DNA of 64,000 nucleotides from Adlercreutzia caecimuris B7 (GCF_000403355.2 NZ_KE159646.1:1826258-1890257); one strand, 5' to 3'. Shown: positions 1-8,781, numbered from the stretch's first letter. Translations and numbers: made by a program. The notes: generated by a model from the letters alone, not told the origin.

Positions 1-117
1 TTTGTGATTCGACGTTTCGACATCGACGAGATGGATCACCCCGAGGAGGTCGCTTTCGTGCCGGCAGAATACGAAAACCCCGCACCGCTCTATGAGTGGA
101 TGATAAGCCGAGCGTGA
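1..117 (+). CDS. C-terminal end of an unidentified protein (partial)
   Basis: Frame 1 is open from the first base to a TGA at 115-117 and gives 38 residues, acidic and with no membrane segment, ending PLYEWMISRA. The start lies outside the window. I do not recognise the family. A 53-codon ORF begins 14 bases after its stop, so the two may be cotranscribed. Confidence 0.5.
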   Translation, partial: FVIRRFDIDEMDHPEEVAFVPAEYENPAPLYEWMISRA

Positions 118-131
118 TATAAGAGATTGCT

Positions 132-293
132 ATGTTGACACTTGCAATATGCACGCTGCTGGCCGTGGGCCTCGTACTGTTCGTCGTTGCAGTCCTTCGC
201 CTCGCATGGATCGGCCTGCTCTACGCATGGCGGGCGTTCCTCCACGTGTCCTGCGCGATCGTCGCCCGCATTTCCCGGCGCGATATTTCCTGA
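132..293 (+). CDS. small single-span membrane protein, 53 aa
   Basis: ATG at 132, TGA at 291-293. Residues 1-30 form one strongly hydrophobic segment (LTLAICTLLAVGLVLFVVAV) and the C-terminal third is basic (ISRRD), so a single-span protein with a cytoplasmic positive tail is likely. The upstream AAGAG is only a modest ribosome site. The ORF follows the upstream stop by 14 bases, which suggests one operon. The family is unknown, and chance cannot be ruled out at this length. Confidence 0.4.
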   Translation: MLTLAICTLLAVGLVLFVVAVLRLAWIGLLYAWRAFLHVSCAIVARISRRDIS

Positions 294-373
294 ACTTTCT
301 CGCCATTCTCGCTTGCCTTATTCTAACGTTTGCGTTATAGTTAAGACATAAGGAAACGACGGAAGGGGCGGCA

Positions 374-607
374 ATGATCACCATCACGACGAACCACGGC
401 GGCAAGGTAAGCGGATACACCGACGACAGCCTCATGTTCGATGCGGTTATAAGGGACGGCGAGCTTGTCAGCTTGTTCGTTGCTGATAGCGGAACCGGAG
501 AGCTCGCGTATTACCTCGACGGCAAGAGCGAGGGCGCTATCGACGAGGTTCTCGAGGGCCGAAACGTTGCCGCGATCGCCTCAAATGTGGTCGATTGGGC
601 GAAGTAG
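374..607 (+). CDS. hypothetical protein, 77 aa
   Basis: ATG at 374 is preceded by GGAAGGGGCGGCA, a good ribosome site. The protein is soluble, acidic and glycine-rich, with alternating short beta-like stretches (ITITTNHGGKVSGYTDD, GELVSLFVADSGTGELAYYLDG) and no signal peptide. I do not recognise the family. Its last 97 bases overlap the 3' end of the convergent gene 511-1422, whose own C-terminus looks truncated. This gene is probably intact and the overlap is a product of the rearrangement. Confidence 0.6.
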   Translation: MITITTNHGGKVSGYTDDSLMFDAVIRDGELVSLFVADSGTGELAYYLDGKSEGAIDEVLEGRNVAAIASNVVDWAK

Positions 608-1422
608 CCCGAAGGTTTCACCAGTTCAAACCGTTTTTTACACATCGCATGTATATTTGGATGCAGATAGTACTTCTCAAGATATTTCGCCGCTTTTATA
701 GCGTCATAGCCGGTCGGAGCAACCGCTTGAGGGGCAATCTGAGATGCATCCTCGCCAAGATCTTCAGGTTTAGCAGTGGATGCCTCCACTTCAGGCAAGC
801 AGTCGACGGGTTCACCAGATATCTCACTTAGCGCGACAGCATCGCCCTCTTCTCCGGGAGAAACTTCCTCTTCGCCGCCATAAACAAATCTCAAATCCTT
901 TCCCTCGGGAAGTAGGCCGGTTGGATCAATTTGGCGATCCTCCACCAGCGTCCAATCCTTCCCTTGACCCTCAAAAACAAAAACGTGGCGACCACCGAAA
1001 CGTTGCTCAACCCCAGAATGTTTATTAATAAGCATGGTTTCCTCTATGGCATCAACAAGTATTCTTCCGTCTTCGTCAACGCGTTGAGCTTCGATGGTGA
1101 GATTTGAAGATGCCGAAGAGTACTCAACATCTGGCTTTAGTCGCTCCCTCCAATTGCAAATCTCCTTCCGCAATTCCCGCTGCATTTCTGAATCGGAAAT
1201 AGATTTCTTCGCTCTGATGAAGGCGGCGGATTCTTGCTCAGGAGTACCAGTCGCGAGCAAATTAGCCATACTTTCCAAATACTCTTCCGCCGCCGTACCA
1301 ATGGTCGTCTTGGAAATAGCATCGTCTCCGAAAGCCGATCCTGGCGTCACCGCCAAACACAGCAACACTGCCATAGCCGCAGCGAGGAGAAACGCACCGG
1401 CATTCCTTTTCAAGGCTGTCAT
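511..1422 (-). pseudogene. secreted protein with a truncated amidase-like C-terminus
   Basis: ATG at 1422 follows AAAGGAGCTGCG. Residues 1-32 are a Sec signal peptide (AAAMAVLLCLAVTPGSAFG). Near residue 240 the sequence GYDAIKAAKYLEKYYLHPN resembles the opening of the Amidase_6 family (YDR.AAV.YAEKY...PN). The remaining catalytic part is absent: after about residue 255 the frame runs into unrelated sequence and then into the antisense of the gene at 374-607. I infer a 3' truncation by rearrangement near 640-660. The gene sits behind an 83-bp repeat with a probable ECF promoter. A shortened protein may still be made and exported. Confidence 0.55.
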
Positions 1423-1501
1423 CGCAGCTCCTTTCGCACTTACAAGTGGTTATGCCCCGTTGCCGTAAATCGTCATTCACTTCGGAGACATATCTTCGGG
1501 A

Positions 1502-1584
1502 AAATTTTCCTCTCACCCTTAGACACGAACGGGAGGCGGGAATTATTACAGGTTTCGTGAAAAATTTCGAAAATTTCCTGTTCA
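1502..1584 (-). promoter_or_regulatory. 83-bp repeat with probable ECF promoter, copy 1
   Basis: This segment matches 8699-8781 at 82 of 83 positions (one T/C difference at 1519). Read leftward it has CTGTAATAA (1551-1543), a 15-base spacer, then CGTG (1527-1524), the same layout as in front of the ECF sigma gene at 8820-8847. Just downstream is the palindrome GGAAAATTTTCC (1499-1510). It lies 80-160 bases upstream of the secreted-protein start at 1422. Assignment to the local sigma factor is inference from shared sequence and spacing. Confidence 0.6.
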
Positions 1585-1651
1585 GATGCCACACGAGCAA
1601 GGCTCATGCCAGCCACCGGCCCATACCCCCAAGGCCTCGCGCACCCGACTC

Positions 1652-2386
1652 CTAGCGTATCCGCTCCAGGCGGCCGTGCTCCAGCTCGTGCACGGTATCG
1701 CACAAAATGCCGATGTCCTCGCTACTGTGGCTTGCGAGCACGATGGTACGCCCCTCCTCTTTCAGCTGCAGGAACAATTGGCGCATGTCGGCAAGCCCCT
1801 GCTTGTCGAGGCCGTTCATCGGCTCGTCTAGAAGCAAAATATCCTGCCCTTCCATGAACGCTTGGGCAATGCCGAGGCGCTGCCGCATACCCAGCGAGTA
1901 CTTCCCCACATGCTTGCGACTGTCGGGGTCAAGGCCCACAGCCTCGATCGCCTTCCGCACCTCTTCTTTGCCAGCTCGGTTCTGCAGCCGTGCTAGATAC
2001 ATCAGGTTGCGTAGACCGCTGTATTGAGGCGAGAAGCCCGGCGTCTCGATGATCACGCCGATACCCTCCGGCAGCCGCCGGTAAGGTGCCGCCTCGCCGC
2101 CGCGAATCTGGATGCTCCCCTCGTCGAACCGCACAAGGCCGCACAGGCATTTCAGCAGCACCGTCTTGCCCGAGCCGTTGCGCCCGATGAGTCCGTGAAT
2201 CTTCCCCGCCTCGAAAGAGGCCGAGACGCCATCGAGCACCGTGGCCTCGCCGTAGCACTTCGTCAGACCATCGAAGGCAAGGGCGCACGGATGCGAGACC
2301 CCATCAAACCCTCCAGACCGACCGATGCCCCGCTCAACAGCTACTACGTCCATAGATGCTTTGATCACTCCCCGGTTCTGCTGCAT
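1652..2386 (-). CDS. ABC transporter ATP-binding protein (exporter locus A)
   Basis: This is a 244-residue ABC ATPase of the BcrA/peptide-immunity type. Walker A GRNGSGKT is at about 68-75, signature YSLGMRQRLG at about 163-172, Walker B DILLLDEP at about 182-189, and the switch His (LASH) at about 220. I chose ATG 2386 because AAGG lies 8 bases upstream; the GTG at 2395 is too close to its ribosome site. The N-terminal 35 residues before the ATPase fold are an unusual extension. The gene follows two permease genes by 18 bases and should energise them. Substrate is unknown; secreted proteins of the same locus or an external antimicrobial are candidates. Confidence 0.9.
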   Translation of the reverse strand: MQQNRGVIKASMDVVAVERGIGRSGGFDGVSHPCALAFDGLTKCYGEATVLDGVSASFEAGKIHGLIGRNGSGKTVLLKCLCGLVRFDEGSIQIRGGEAAPYRRLPEGIGVIIETPGFSPQYSGLRNLMYLARLQNRAGKEEVRKAIEAVGLDPDSRKHVGKYSLGMRQRLGIAQAFMEGQDILLLDEPMNGLDKQGLADMRQLFLQLKEEGRTIVLASHSSEDIGILCDTVHELEHGRLERIR

Positions 2387-2404
2387 GCTCTTCACCTTCC
2401 CATA

Positions 2405-3286
2405 TCAATCTCGAACCTGTAGCTGAATATCCATTCGCTTCATGGCCCACACCGCAATCGCACCGACGACCACCGTCGCCGTCAAATCAAACAGGAGCGC
2501 GTTTCCGACCGTTGGAAGATACGCCGACGTGCCCACAAAATCCAAAAGCTGTATACGGGCATGGGAAACAGGGGAGAAATTGAACACGATATAGGGCAAC
2601 GTGTTGAGCGCGAGCAGATCGAAGAGGACGACGAAAGCCGCCGGCGCCAGCCCAATGCGCGTACCCGTACAAGCATTCACCGCCGCGATGATCAGCCCGA
2701 GCAGCACGCCACCCAGCACTTCAAACCCAAGTGTCAGCCCCAACGCACCTAATGGCGGCAGCGAGCCGACGATGCCGGCATCGAAGCCCAGGCTCATTGC
2801 CGCCGCTTGGGCCGCATCAGTCTCGGCCAACGTCGTAATCACCACGCCCCAGCCATCCAACGTGAATGTCATCCAAGGAGCCACGAGCAGCCATGACAGC
2901 ACCAGAAGACACCCGTAGTAGCCAGCTGTTATCAGAGCGATCGCCATAAGCCGACTCGCCGCCCACCGTGCGCGACTTGCCCGCACCACGATCATGGCCT
3001 CATCGGCTGAGACAAAGGGAGCGTCGGCCAGCAAAAACAGCAGGCCAAAAGCGAAGAACGCCTGGCAAACGGGATCGCTGGCCACGAAGGTGAAGAGCCA
3101 TGGCCCAACCCGATACCCAAGCTCGGTTACGAGACCGCCGATGGGAGACAGCAAATCCCAGAGCGGCATCGCCTCAACGAGCAGGACGAGAAGCATGCGC
3201 CTGGAAAGAAGGACACGAGCCACGACGGATCGCGTCAGCATCCACGCCGCACGAAGACCGCCAGTTCCGATCGGTCTATTACGCAC
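2405..3286 (-). CDS. ABC-2 type permease (exporter locus A, second subunit)
   Basis: A 293-residue integral membrane protein with about six hydrophobic segments. It starts at GTG 3286 and overlaps the upstream permease gene by 8 bases (GTGCGTAA), which indicates translational coupling. There is no ATP-binding motif. Together with 3279-4067 and the ATPase at 1652 it makes a complete two-permease ABC-2 transporter, the arrangement common in lantibiotic immunity and small-peptide export systems. The substrate cannot be told from sequence. Confidence 0.8.
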   Translation of the reverse strand: MRNRPIGTGGLRAAWMLTRSVVARVLLSRRMLLVLLVEAMPLWDLLSPIGGLVTELGYRVGPWLFTFVASDPVCQAFFAFGLLFLLADAPFVSADEAMIVVRASRARWAASRLMAIALITAGYYGCLLVLSWLLVAPWMTFTLDGWGVVITTLAETDAAQAAAMSLGFDAGIVGSLPPLGALGLTLGFEVLGGVLLGLIIAAVNACTGTRIGLAPAAFVVLFDLLALNTLPYIVFNFSPVSHARIQLLDFVGTSAYLPTVGNALLFDLTATVVVGAIAVWAMKRMDIQLQVRD

Positions 3287-4067
3287 GGTCCACCACCGCC
3301 TTTAAGCGCCCCCCGCACACCAGCAGCATCACAAAACAGAGCGCCCCGTAAACCCCAGCCACAATCAGCAGCGTTTGGAGAGAACCCCCGAAGCTTTGGG
3401 CATAGGCCAACGAGGCCAAGTTGAGCCGCGCGGGCCACAGGCCGAGGTGAATGATCTGCACGAAGGCGATTGCCCCTATGAAAGGCGCCGCATAGGCCGC
3501 ATACCGATAAAGCGCGAACAGGGAAACCGTGAACCCGAAAGCCGCCCAGAAAGCACCGTAGCAAAACTGGGAGCAACAGAACAGCACCCAGTAGAGAGCC
3601 GTGTTGCCCTCCACGAGCAGCTCGACAAAAGGCTCGTAGCCTGCCAGATCTCGCCATTCCCCCGTTTCCAAGGAAACCACTTCGGGACGGAGGCTCGCAC
3701 ACAGTCCGAAGAACAAGCTGCACGCAAGCACTACCACAGCGCCGCCTGACACAGCGCACGCCGCAAGCTTGCTCAGCAGATAGCGCCACCGGCTCTCGCG
3801 CACAAGCAGGAAGCGCAACTCGCCCGAGCGGTAGTCCTCGCAGAAGGAGCCCGAAAAGGGCAGGGCCGCACCAACTACCACGAACCAGAAAGAGTTGTTG
3901 AAGCAGTAGGCAAAACGAAAAACCGCAAGGGCGTCCATCGACGAGGCCTCCCCTGCGGAAAGGTCCGGAACACCCGAAAAGAGCAGCCCCGCAAAGGACA
4001 CCGCCACTCCCACTAAGAATAGAGGCGAGATGAAGGCGCGCCGCATTTCGGAGGCAAGAGACGCCAT
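3279..4067 (-). CDS. ABC-2 type permease (exporter locus A, first subunit)
   Basis: A 262-residue membrane protein of about six spans. The segment PFSGSFCEDYRSGELRFLLV followed by RWRYLLSKL, near residues 65-100, is the cytoplasmic coupling region. It matches the counterpart at 35391-36269 (EMRSGYYCQEITRCPRWQYY then FSKL), so the two exporters are paralogous. ATG 4067 lies 5 bases after the stop of the lipoprotein gene and uses AGGTG for ribosome binding. Confidence 0.8.
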   Translation of the reverse strand: MASLASEMRRAFISPLFLVGVAVSFAGLLFSGVPDLSAGEASSMDALAVFRFAYCFNNSFWFVVVGAALPFSGSFCEDYRSGELRFLLVRESRWRYLLSKLAACAVSGGAVVVLACSLFFGLCASLRPEVVSLETGEWRDLAGYEPFVELLVEGNTALYWVLFCCSQFCYGAFWAAFGFTVSLFALYRYAAYAAPFIGAIAFVQIIHLGLWPARLNLASLAYAQSFGGSLQTLLIVAGVYGALCFVMLLVCGGRLKAVVDRA

Positions 4068-4071
4068 GGCC

Positions 4072-5268
4072 CTAGATCACCTCCGCCGTCAAAGCATTAA
4101 CGCGAATGCCGTAATCGGGGTCATCGGCGTTCTGAAACACCCAGGCCGGCACCAACACGATGCCCGTTTCACTTCCCGAATCGGGCATTGCGCAGTATTC
4201 AAGAGAAATTTCATCTATGTGCATGGAATCAGTTCCCACGATCGAGCCAAACTTTGTCGCCAAGACGTTCAGCGCTTCGTCCACAGAAATCAAACGATCT
4301 TTACCCTGAATCTTTGATCCAACTGTGAAGAGATTTCTTGAGTCAACGCGCCGAATTCCTTCTTTTCCGACATATATATGAAGAAAGCTCATATCTACAT
4401 GCTCATCCCCCTCGTAGCGCATGCCAAGCCTGTTGCCATAGGATGTAGTATTTAGTGGCACCCCCTTTGACGTCAGGTGCACATGCACTGAGTACATCTC
4501 GTCTTCAGTTGTGTAAACAATGTTGCGCATACGTTCTAGCTCCGCCAAGTCTTGCGCATATACACCAGTGTCAAAATCGTCCAATTCTTCGTAAGACCTC
4601 TGCATACTCAGAACATAATCTTCCTTGACCTGCTGCATTGAGCCCGCGCTTAATGCATAAACCTCTATCGACGACACCTCGTTTATGCCAAAACTTCTCA
4701 GAAGGGCTTGAGCATGCTCAACGGCCTCTTGAGAGGAAAACTGGACTAACTCCTCCTGCGCGTAAGGAGCCAAGAGAGCCCCGTCGGGCATGTTAAAATC
4801 TATTGCGTCATATCGTTCGACGAAGTCGCCCACGCTAAACCCGACAGAATCGCATCCCACAAGAATACCGTCGCCCCCATCCTCCTCATATTGAAGGTCA
4901 GTCAAGTCGTCATATTTCCAATAAAGTGAATCGGCGGGTACTTCATCAGGCTGTTCTTCCGGAAAAAACGCTCGGAATGCCCTATCTTGAACACCCAAAA
5001 GAGCTGGCTCGGCATTATAAACGGCAACCCCTATGGCTTCGGGAAGTATAACCTCGGCATCAACGAAAATCGCATCGGCCACGGTCTCGTTAATATGGTG
5101 AGGGGTTGTTGAACGCATTGAATCGTACGTTGTCGTATCTATCCCATACTCAAACGAAGGTGCCGCCACGACACTTCCGTCGATGCTCTCGGACAAGCAA
5201 CCCGAGAGCATCGACGGTATCAAGCAGAGGCCAACGACAATTGCTACTCCGCGGTTTTTTTTAACCAT
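4072..5268 (-). CDS. lipoprotein of exporter locus A
   Basis: The 398-residue protein begins with a lipoprotein signal (VAIVVGLCLIPSMLSGC) whose lipobox is LSGC, so the mature protein starts at Cys23 and is anchored outside the membrane. The rest is a soluble acidic domain with no motif I recognise. AAGGAG precedes ATG 5268. It is tightly joined to the permease gene (4-base gap), so it probably works with the exporter, as a substrate-capture or accessory protein; this role is inferred from position only. Confidence 0.7.
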   Translation of the reverse strand: MVKKNRGVAIVVGLCLIPSMLSGCLSESIDGSVVAAPSFEYGIDTTTYDSMRSTTPHHINETVADAIFVDAEVILPEAIGVAVYNAEPALLGVQDRAFRAFFPEEQPDEVPADSLYWKYDDLTDLQYEEDGGDGILVGCDSVGFSVGDFVERYDAIDFNMPDGALLAPYAQEELVQFSSQEAVEHAQALLRSFGINEVSSIEVYALSAGSMQQVKEDYVLSMQRSYEELDDFDTGVYAQDLAELERMRNIVYTTEDEMYSVHVHLTSKGVPLNTTSYGNRLGMRYEGDEHVDMSFLHIYVGKEGIRRVDSRNLFTVGSKIQGKDRLISVDEALNVLATKFGSIVGTDSMHIDEISLEYCAMPDSGSETGIVLVPAWVFQNADDPDYGIRVNALTAEVI

Positions 5269-5321
5269 TTCTCGCTAACCTCTCCTTTTGCATCAAACTA
5301 GCCCAAGCAGCTGGCTATGCT

Positions 5322-5756
5322 TTATGGGCGCCACGTCCCACCCGCATAAGCCGATTTCGTTCCGCTTGTTGAATCAAGTTGGCCAGCCAACTTGTAATAG
5401 TTTTTCTTACCACCAAAACCTGACCAATATGCCATCTTCTTTGTGCAGTATGACGTATATGTTTTAGAGTCTGAGGCCATTTCGTTCTTTGAATTTCGTA
5501 CTCTTAGTACTACTTTTCCGTTTTTAAGCATGAACACATTTGACCTTGCTTTCTGGATTGTCGCTGAAGCGCTGCCTGTCACTGTTTTTTGAGCTATGGA
5601 TGAATAAAAAGTCTTTGTTCCTAGAAAAGAAAACGACCAACTTTTTTCAGCCGCATGTGCCTGCGATGCAGGAACCAACGCAAGTGCCGCCAAAGCAAGC
5701 ATTACCGCCAGCGCAATACATAGGCCATTATGCTGCCCCAACACTTTCTGAGCCAT
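5322..5756 (-). CDS. small secreted protein, 144 aa (possible exporter cargo)
   Basis: ATG 5756 follows GAAAGGAAAAAGAA. Residues 1-35 are a Sec signal ending in an AHA-A cleavage motif. The mature part of about 109 residues is basic and rich in Ser/Thr/Lys/Tyr with repeated beta-type stretches (KTVTGSASATI, NGKVVLRVRNSKNE) and ends GGTWRP. The small protein at 36379-36879, which heads the second exporter operon, likewise ends near GVWSPDC. Secreted proteins of this size beside an ABC-2 exporter are often bacteriocin-like or envelope-active, but no function can be proved here. Confidence 0.65.
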   Translation of the reverse strand: MAQKVLGQHNGLCIALAVMLALAALALVPASQAHAAEKSWSFSFLGTKTFYSSIAQKTVTGSASATIQKARSNVFMLKNGKVVLRVRNSKNEMASDSKTYTSYCTKKMAYWSGFGGKKNYYKLAGQLDSTSGTKSAYAGGTWRP

Positions 5757-5918
5757 TTCTTTTTCCTTTCTTCAATCGTGTCGCCCCAGCCAGTCGTCAC
5801 TGACCGAGGCTGGGCCCTCGGGAAAGATTTCCTCTCATCCCTTGCGATCCTCTATGGACCGAACGTATCCGATGCAAGCGCCAACAATTACTTGCATGCT
5901 TGTCGGATCCAATTTACG

Positions 5919-6542
5919 CTACTCGAAGTGAATCTCGAACTCGTCGATTTTCGTCACTCCATCCGCAAGATACACGGGAATGCGTACCGGCGCACCACCA
6001 GCCGCCCTCATCGCCTCTTCGGGAGATGATGGGGTTGTGGCCTCCAGGTCCGCATAATAAATATAGCCTTCTCGACCACCGATGCCTTCGGCGGCAACCA
6101 GATCCGGAGGGGCCACCTCACAAACAGTGGCTAGGTACAGGTTTCCAAGCGTTTGATCGGCTTCGTTTACGCCGTACTCTATCTGAGTTTTAGCCTTAGA
6201 AGCCATCGCATACGGCGTTTTCGCACATGTAAATGATGCATAGCTCTCCGTTTTGGGACGCCAGACAAATCCCGTAGCAGTCGCTTGAACGCCTCTTACA
6301 TAGGCGTTTGACGGGATTGTATAAGAGGCACCTGCGGCTACGCTTGCGCACTTCTTTTTTGAAATGACTTTACCCGCTGAAACAAGATTACCGCCGGCAC
6401 GAAATAGTCGCGATTCGACCCCAATGCGACCAGCCGCAACAGCCGCAGAAGTTGAGATGGTGCCAAACGTATAGCCGGCACTGCCCAGCGTATGGGCCGT
6501 CGCCTTCACTGTATATTGCCGACCATCAATGGTCTTTTTCAT
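5919..6542 (-). pseudogene. IS-interrupted Tat-secreted protein gene, 3' part
   Basis: This frame carries the main body of a secreted protein whose signal-peptide part lies on the other side of the IS (8061-8174). Joining at one copy of the 8-bp duplication restores a continuous frame of 38 + 207 = 245 codons. The body (KKTIDGRQYTVKATAHTLG) aligns with the secreted protein at 10325-10993 (KKTVSGVTYTYKSGFSAG). The C-terminus carries the shared domain QTLG...PDLV...GYIYYADL...PVRIPVYLADG. An ATG at 6542 formed at the junction is unlikely to give an exported product because the signal is lost. Confidence 0.85.
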
Positions 6543-8052
6543 GATCGTGTGCCGAATGTTGGTGTAACGATCGTTTCTCCGGCCGAATAGCCGGCCAATG
6601 AGAAACGGCCATCGCTAGAATCCTTTATTGCGAAGTAAACGATTCGAGAAAGGCGATGACCGCAATGGACACTTTACCAGCTTTGCAGGGGCCGATGCCC
6701 GAGATTCCCAGATTCGACGACGGCATGGTCAACCTGAACGAGCTCGTGCGCACGCTCGCGGAGGCGCTCGTCAACGAGGTGATGGACGCCCAGGCCGACG
6801 ACGCCTGCGCCGAGGGCAACCAGCGCAACGGCTACCGCGAGCGCCGCCTGCTCACGAGCGTGGGGCCGATCACGCTCAGGATACCCAAGCTCAGGCGCGG
6901 GACGTTCTTCCCGAACGACCTCATCGACCGCTACAGCAGGGTCGACCGGGCGGTCGTGGCGGCGGTGGCCGAGATGGTGGCGAGCGGCGTCTCCACGCGC
7001 AAGGTCGAGCGGGTCGCCCGCACGCTCGGAGCCGACCGCATGAGCGCCAGCCAGGTGTCCCGCATCTGCGAGGCGCTGGACGCGACCGTCTCCGACCTGC
7101 GGGAGCGCTCCTTCGGGGGCGTGCGGTTCCCGTATCTCTGGATAGACGCGACCTACGTCAAGTGCCGCGACGGCGGCCACGTGTCCAGCTGCGCGGTGGC
7201 CACCGCCATCGGAGCAGCCGACACGGGCCACCGGGCCCTCCTGGGCCTGGAGGCCGTGGACGCCGAGGACTACGCCTCGTGGCGGTCCTTCCTGCTCTCG
7301 CTGCGGGAGCGCGGCGTCGCCGGGGTGCTCTGCGTCACCTCCGACGCCCACGCGGGCCTGCGCCGCGCGATAGAGGAGGTGTTCCCGGGCGCCGCGTGGC
7401 AGCGCTGCATCGTCCACCTGGAGCGCAACGCCTGCGCGCTCGGGCGAAACAGGCGGGAGAGGCGCCTGATCGGCTCGGTGCTCTCGGCCGTGTTCGCGGA
7501 GAGCGACCCCGACCTGGTGCGGGAGCTCTACCACCTGGCCGCCGGGGAGCTGGGCGCCGCCAACGCGGCGGTGGGGGATCTCCTGGAGGAGGCCGAGCCG
7601 GACGCGCTGGCCCACCTGGACTTCCCTCCGGCGCACCGGCGCCGCCTGCGCACCAACAACGTGCAGGAGCGCGCCAACCGCGAGATCAAGCGCCGCGCCC
7701 GCGTGGTGCAGGTGTTCCCGTCCAGGAAGTCCCTGATCAGGCTCATCGGCGCCGTCCTCTCCGAGATGGACGAGGAGTGGGCGTGCCGCCGGTGGTTCGA
7801 CGGCGACTCCATCGCGGAGGCCTACGAGGACCGCTCAAAATGGGCCCCGGCGCCCGCCCCGTCCTACGACGGCACCGCAGCCGAGCACGCCGCCCGCATA
7901 ATAACGGTGGTCCTTGCCGACGAGGGATGCGAGAGGAGGGCGGCCTGACGATAGTGTAGAATGGGGTTCTCTGGCGATGTTCCCGATCGGCTCGGACAGT
8001 CTGCGACCGCCCTCGCCGATCGGGGCGCTACACCAACTTTCGTGACACTACC
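6543..8052 (+). mobile_element. IS256-family insertion sequence, 1510 bp
   Basis: Imperfect terminal inverted repeats of about 25 bp (left TCGTGTGCCGAATGTTGGTG; right, inverted, TAGTGTCACGAAAGTTGGTG) bound a single transposase gene. The flanks are an exact 8-bp duplication, TTTTTCAT, at 6535-6542 and 8053-8060, which is typical of this family. Size is also typical. A hairpin built from GGCCG/CGGCC and GTTTCTC/GAGAAAC lies at about 6570-6607, just inside the left end. The insertion splits a Tat-secreted protein gene. Confidence 0.95.
6656..7948 (+). CDS. IS256-family (mutator type) transposase
   Basis: A 430-residue DDE transposase. Catalytic residues are visible as IDATY (Asp, about residue 163), TSDAH (Asp, about 233) and NNVQERANREIKRR (Glu, about 337). 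The N-terminal part has the family pattern NGYRER...L.V..PKLRRGTFFP. AAAGGCG precedes ATG 6656. The gene appears intact and fills the IS. Its GC content is very high, unlike the lower-GC secreted-protein gene it interrupts. Confidence 0.95.
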   Translation: MTAMDTLPALQGPMPEIPRFDDGMVNLNELVRTLAEALVNEVMDAQADDACAEGNQRNGYRERRLLTSVGPITLRIPKLRRGTFFPNDLIDRYSRVDRAVVAAVAEMVASGVSTRKVERVARTLGADRMSASQVSRICEALDATVSDLRERSFGGVRFPYLWIDATYVKCRDGGHVSSCAVATAIGAADTGHRALLGLEAVDAEDYASWRSFLLSLRERGVAGVLCVTSDAHAGLRRAIEEVFPGAAWQRCIVHLERNACALGRNRRERRLIGSVLSAVFAESDPDLVRELYHLAAGELGAANAAVGDLLEEAEPDALAHLDFPPAHRRRLRTNNVQERANREIKRRARVVQVFPSRKSLIRLIGAVLSEMDEEWACRRWFDGDSIAEAYEDRSKWAPAPAPSYDGTAAEHAARIITVVLADEGCERRAA

Positions 8053-8060
8053 TTTTTCAT

Positions 8061-8174
8061 CGAGGACGACGTTGCCGCGTGCGCAGCCTCAGGCAGACCA
8101 GCCACGCCTAGGAGGGCGGCAGCACCCACTGCCGAAGCCATGAAAGCGCGTCGCGACATTGCGGTGTTTATCAT
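8061..8174 (-). pseudogene. IS-interrupted Tat-secreted protein gene, 5' part (signal peptide)
   Basis: ATG 8174 follows GGAAAGAGGCTAATT. The 38 codons encode a twin-arginine signal (SRRAFMASAVGAAALLG) and a cleavage region AAHAA, then reach the IS at 8052. The paralogue at 10325 has RRSFLIAAGI at the same place. The start lies 17 bases after the stop of the lipoprotein gene at 8192, so both belong to the ECF-promoter transcript. The matching 3' part is at 5919-6542. Confidence 0.85.
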
Positions 8175-8191
8175 AATTAGCCTCTTTCCAT

Positions 8192-8647
8192 TCACATTGT
8201 TCCGAGAATCGTTTTGCCGTCCTTGTCGAAAAGGGTAACGCCATCCAGCGTTTTCCTGTACTCGCCCTGTACGGCCCTTTCTGGGGAGGAGGGCATGTCA
8301 CCGAAGAAGTCGTCGACAGTGATGTAGCCTTCTACGCCATCAGAGTTCTGGGCAGCGATTAAGTCGGGATAGAACTGCTTCGTCTCCTCCACCGTTCCGT
8401 CGAAGTCGGCGGGAATCACCACATCGAGCGCGGACCCATAGGTCTGACCGGAGGAGTTGACCCCCTTTTCCGCACTCGACCCCTCTCTGCTCACCTCGGA
8501 AACCGCCTGCGCGAAAACAGTGCTCTCGCCGTTTCCCTTTCCGGCAGAATCCGCTTCTTCGGACGACGGGGACGAGCAACCGCAAAGCGCTAAAAGCGCA
8601 GCGACTGCCACCGACATTACACTCGATCCTAAAGCACAGCTCCTCAT
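8192..8647 (-). CDS. lipoprotein with M56-type C-terminal domain, 151 aa
   Basis: ATG 8647 follows AAAGGGGTCTTCA; a longer in-frame start at 8782 would translate the promoter and is rejected. The N-terminus is a lipoprotein signal (SVAVAALLALCGCSS) with lipobox ALCGC. After a Ser/Glu-rich linker the C-terminal ~85 residues read GQTYGSALDVV...YPDLIAAQNSDGVEGYI...MPSSPERA...VTLFDKDGKTILG. This motif set, from memory, is found at the ends of M56-family peptidase (BlaR1-like) proteins in Gram-positives. It recurs at 5919-6542 and 10325-10993. First gene behind the leftward ECF promoter. Confidence 0.75.
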   Translation of the reverse strand: MRSCALGSSVMSVAVAALLALCGCSSPSSEEADSAGKGNGESTVFAQAVSEVSREGSSAEKGVNSSGQTYGSALDVVIPADFDGTVEETKQFYPDLIAAQNSDGVEGYITVDDFFGDMPSSPERAVQGEYRKTLDGVTLFDKDGKTILGTM

Positions 8648-8698
8648 TGAAGACCCCTTTCTTTCGACATGTCGAATGAGAGTACTGAGATTTTCCGG

Positions 8699-8781
8699 AA
8701 ATTTTCCTCTCACCCCTAGACACGAACGGGAGGCGGGAATTATTACAGGTTTCGTGAAAAATTTCGAAAATTTCCTGTTCA
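8699..8781 (-). promoter_or_regulatory. 83-bp repeat with probable ECF promoter, copy 2
   Basis: Nearly identical to 1502-1584. Leftward -35-like CTGTAATAA at 8748-8740, 15-base spacer, CGTG at 8724-8721. The start codon of the lipoprotein gene (8647) is about 65 bases downstream of the expected transcription start. It is divergent from the sigma-operon promoter at 8820, with the two -35 elements about 70 bases apart. Confidence 0.65.

Noticed and set aside
5818-5842. Third ECF promoter before the small secreted protein at 5756
   Set aside because: Only the GGAAA-TTTCC downstream part resembles the repeat; no CTGTAATAA/CGTG pair at the right spacing.
6674-7636. Long open frame antisense to the transposase
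   Set aside because: High-GC shadow of the transposase gene; no ribosome site and low-complexity composition.
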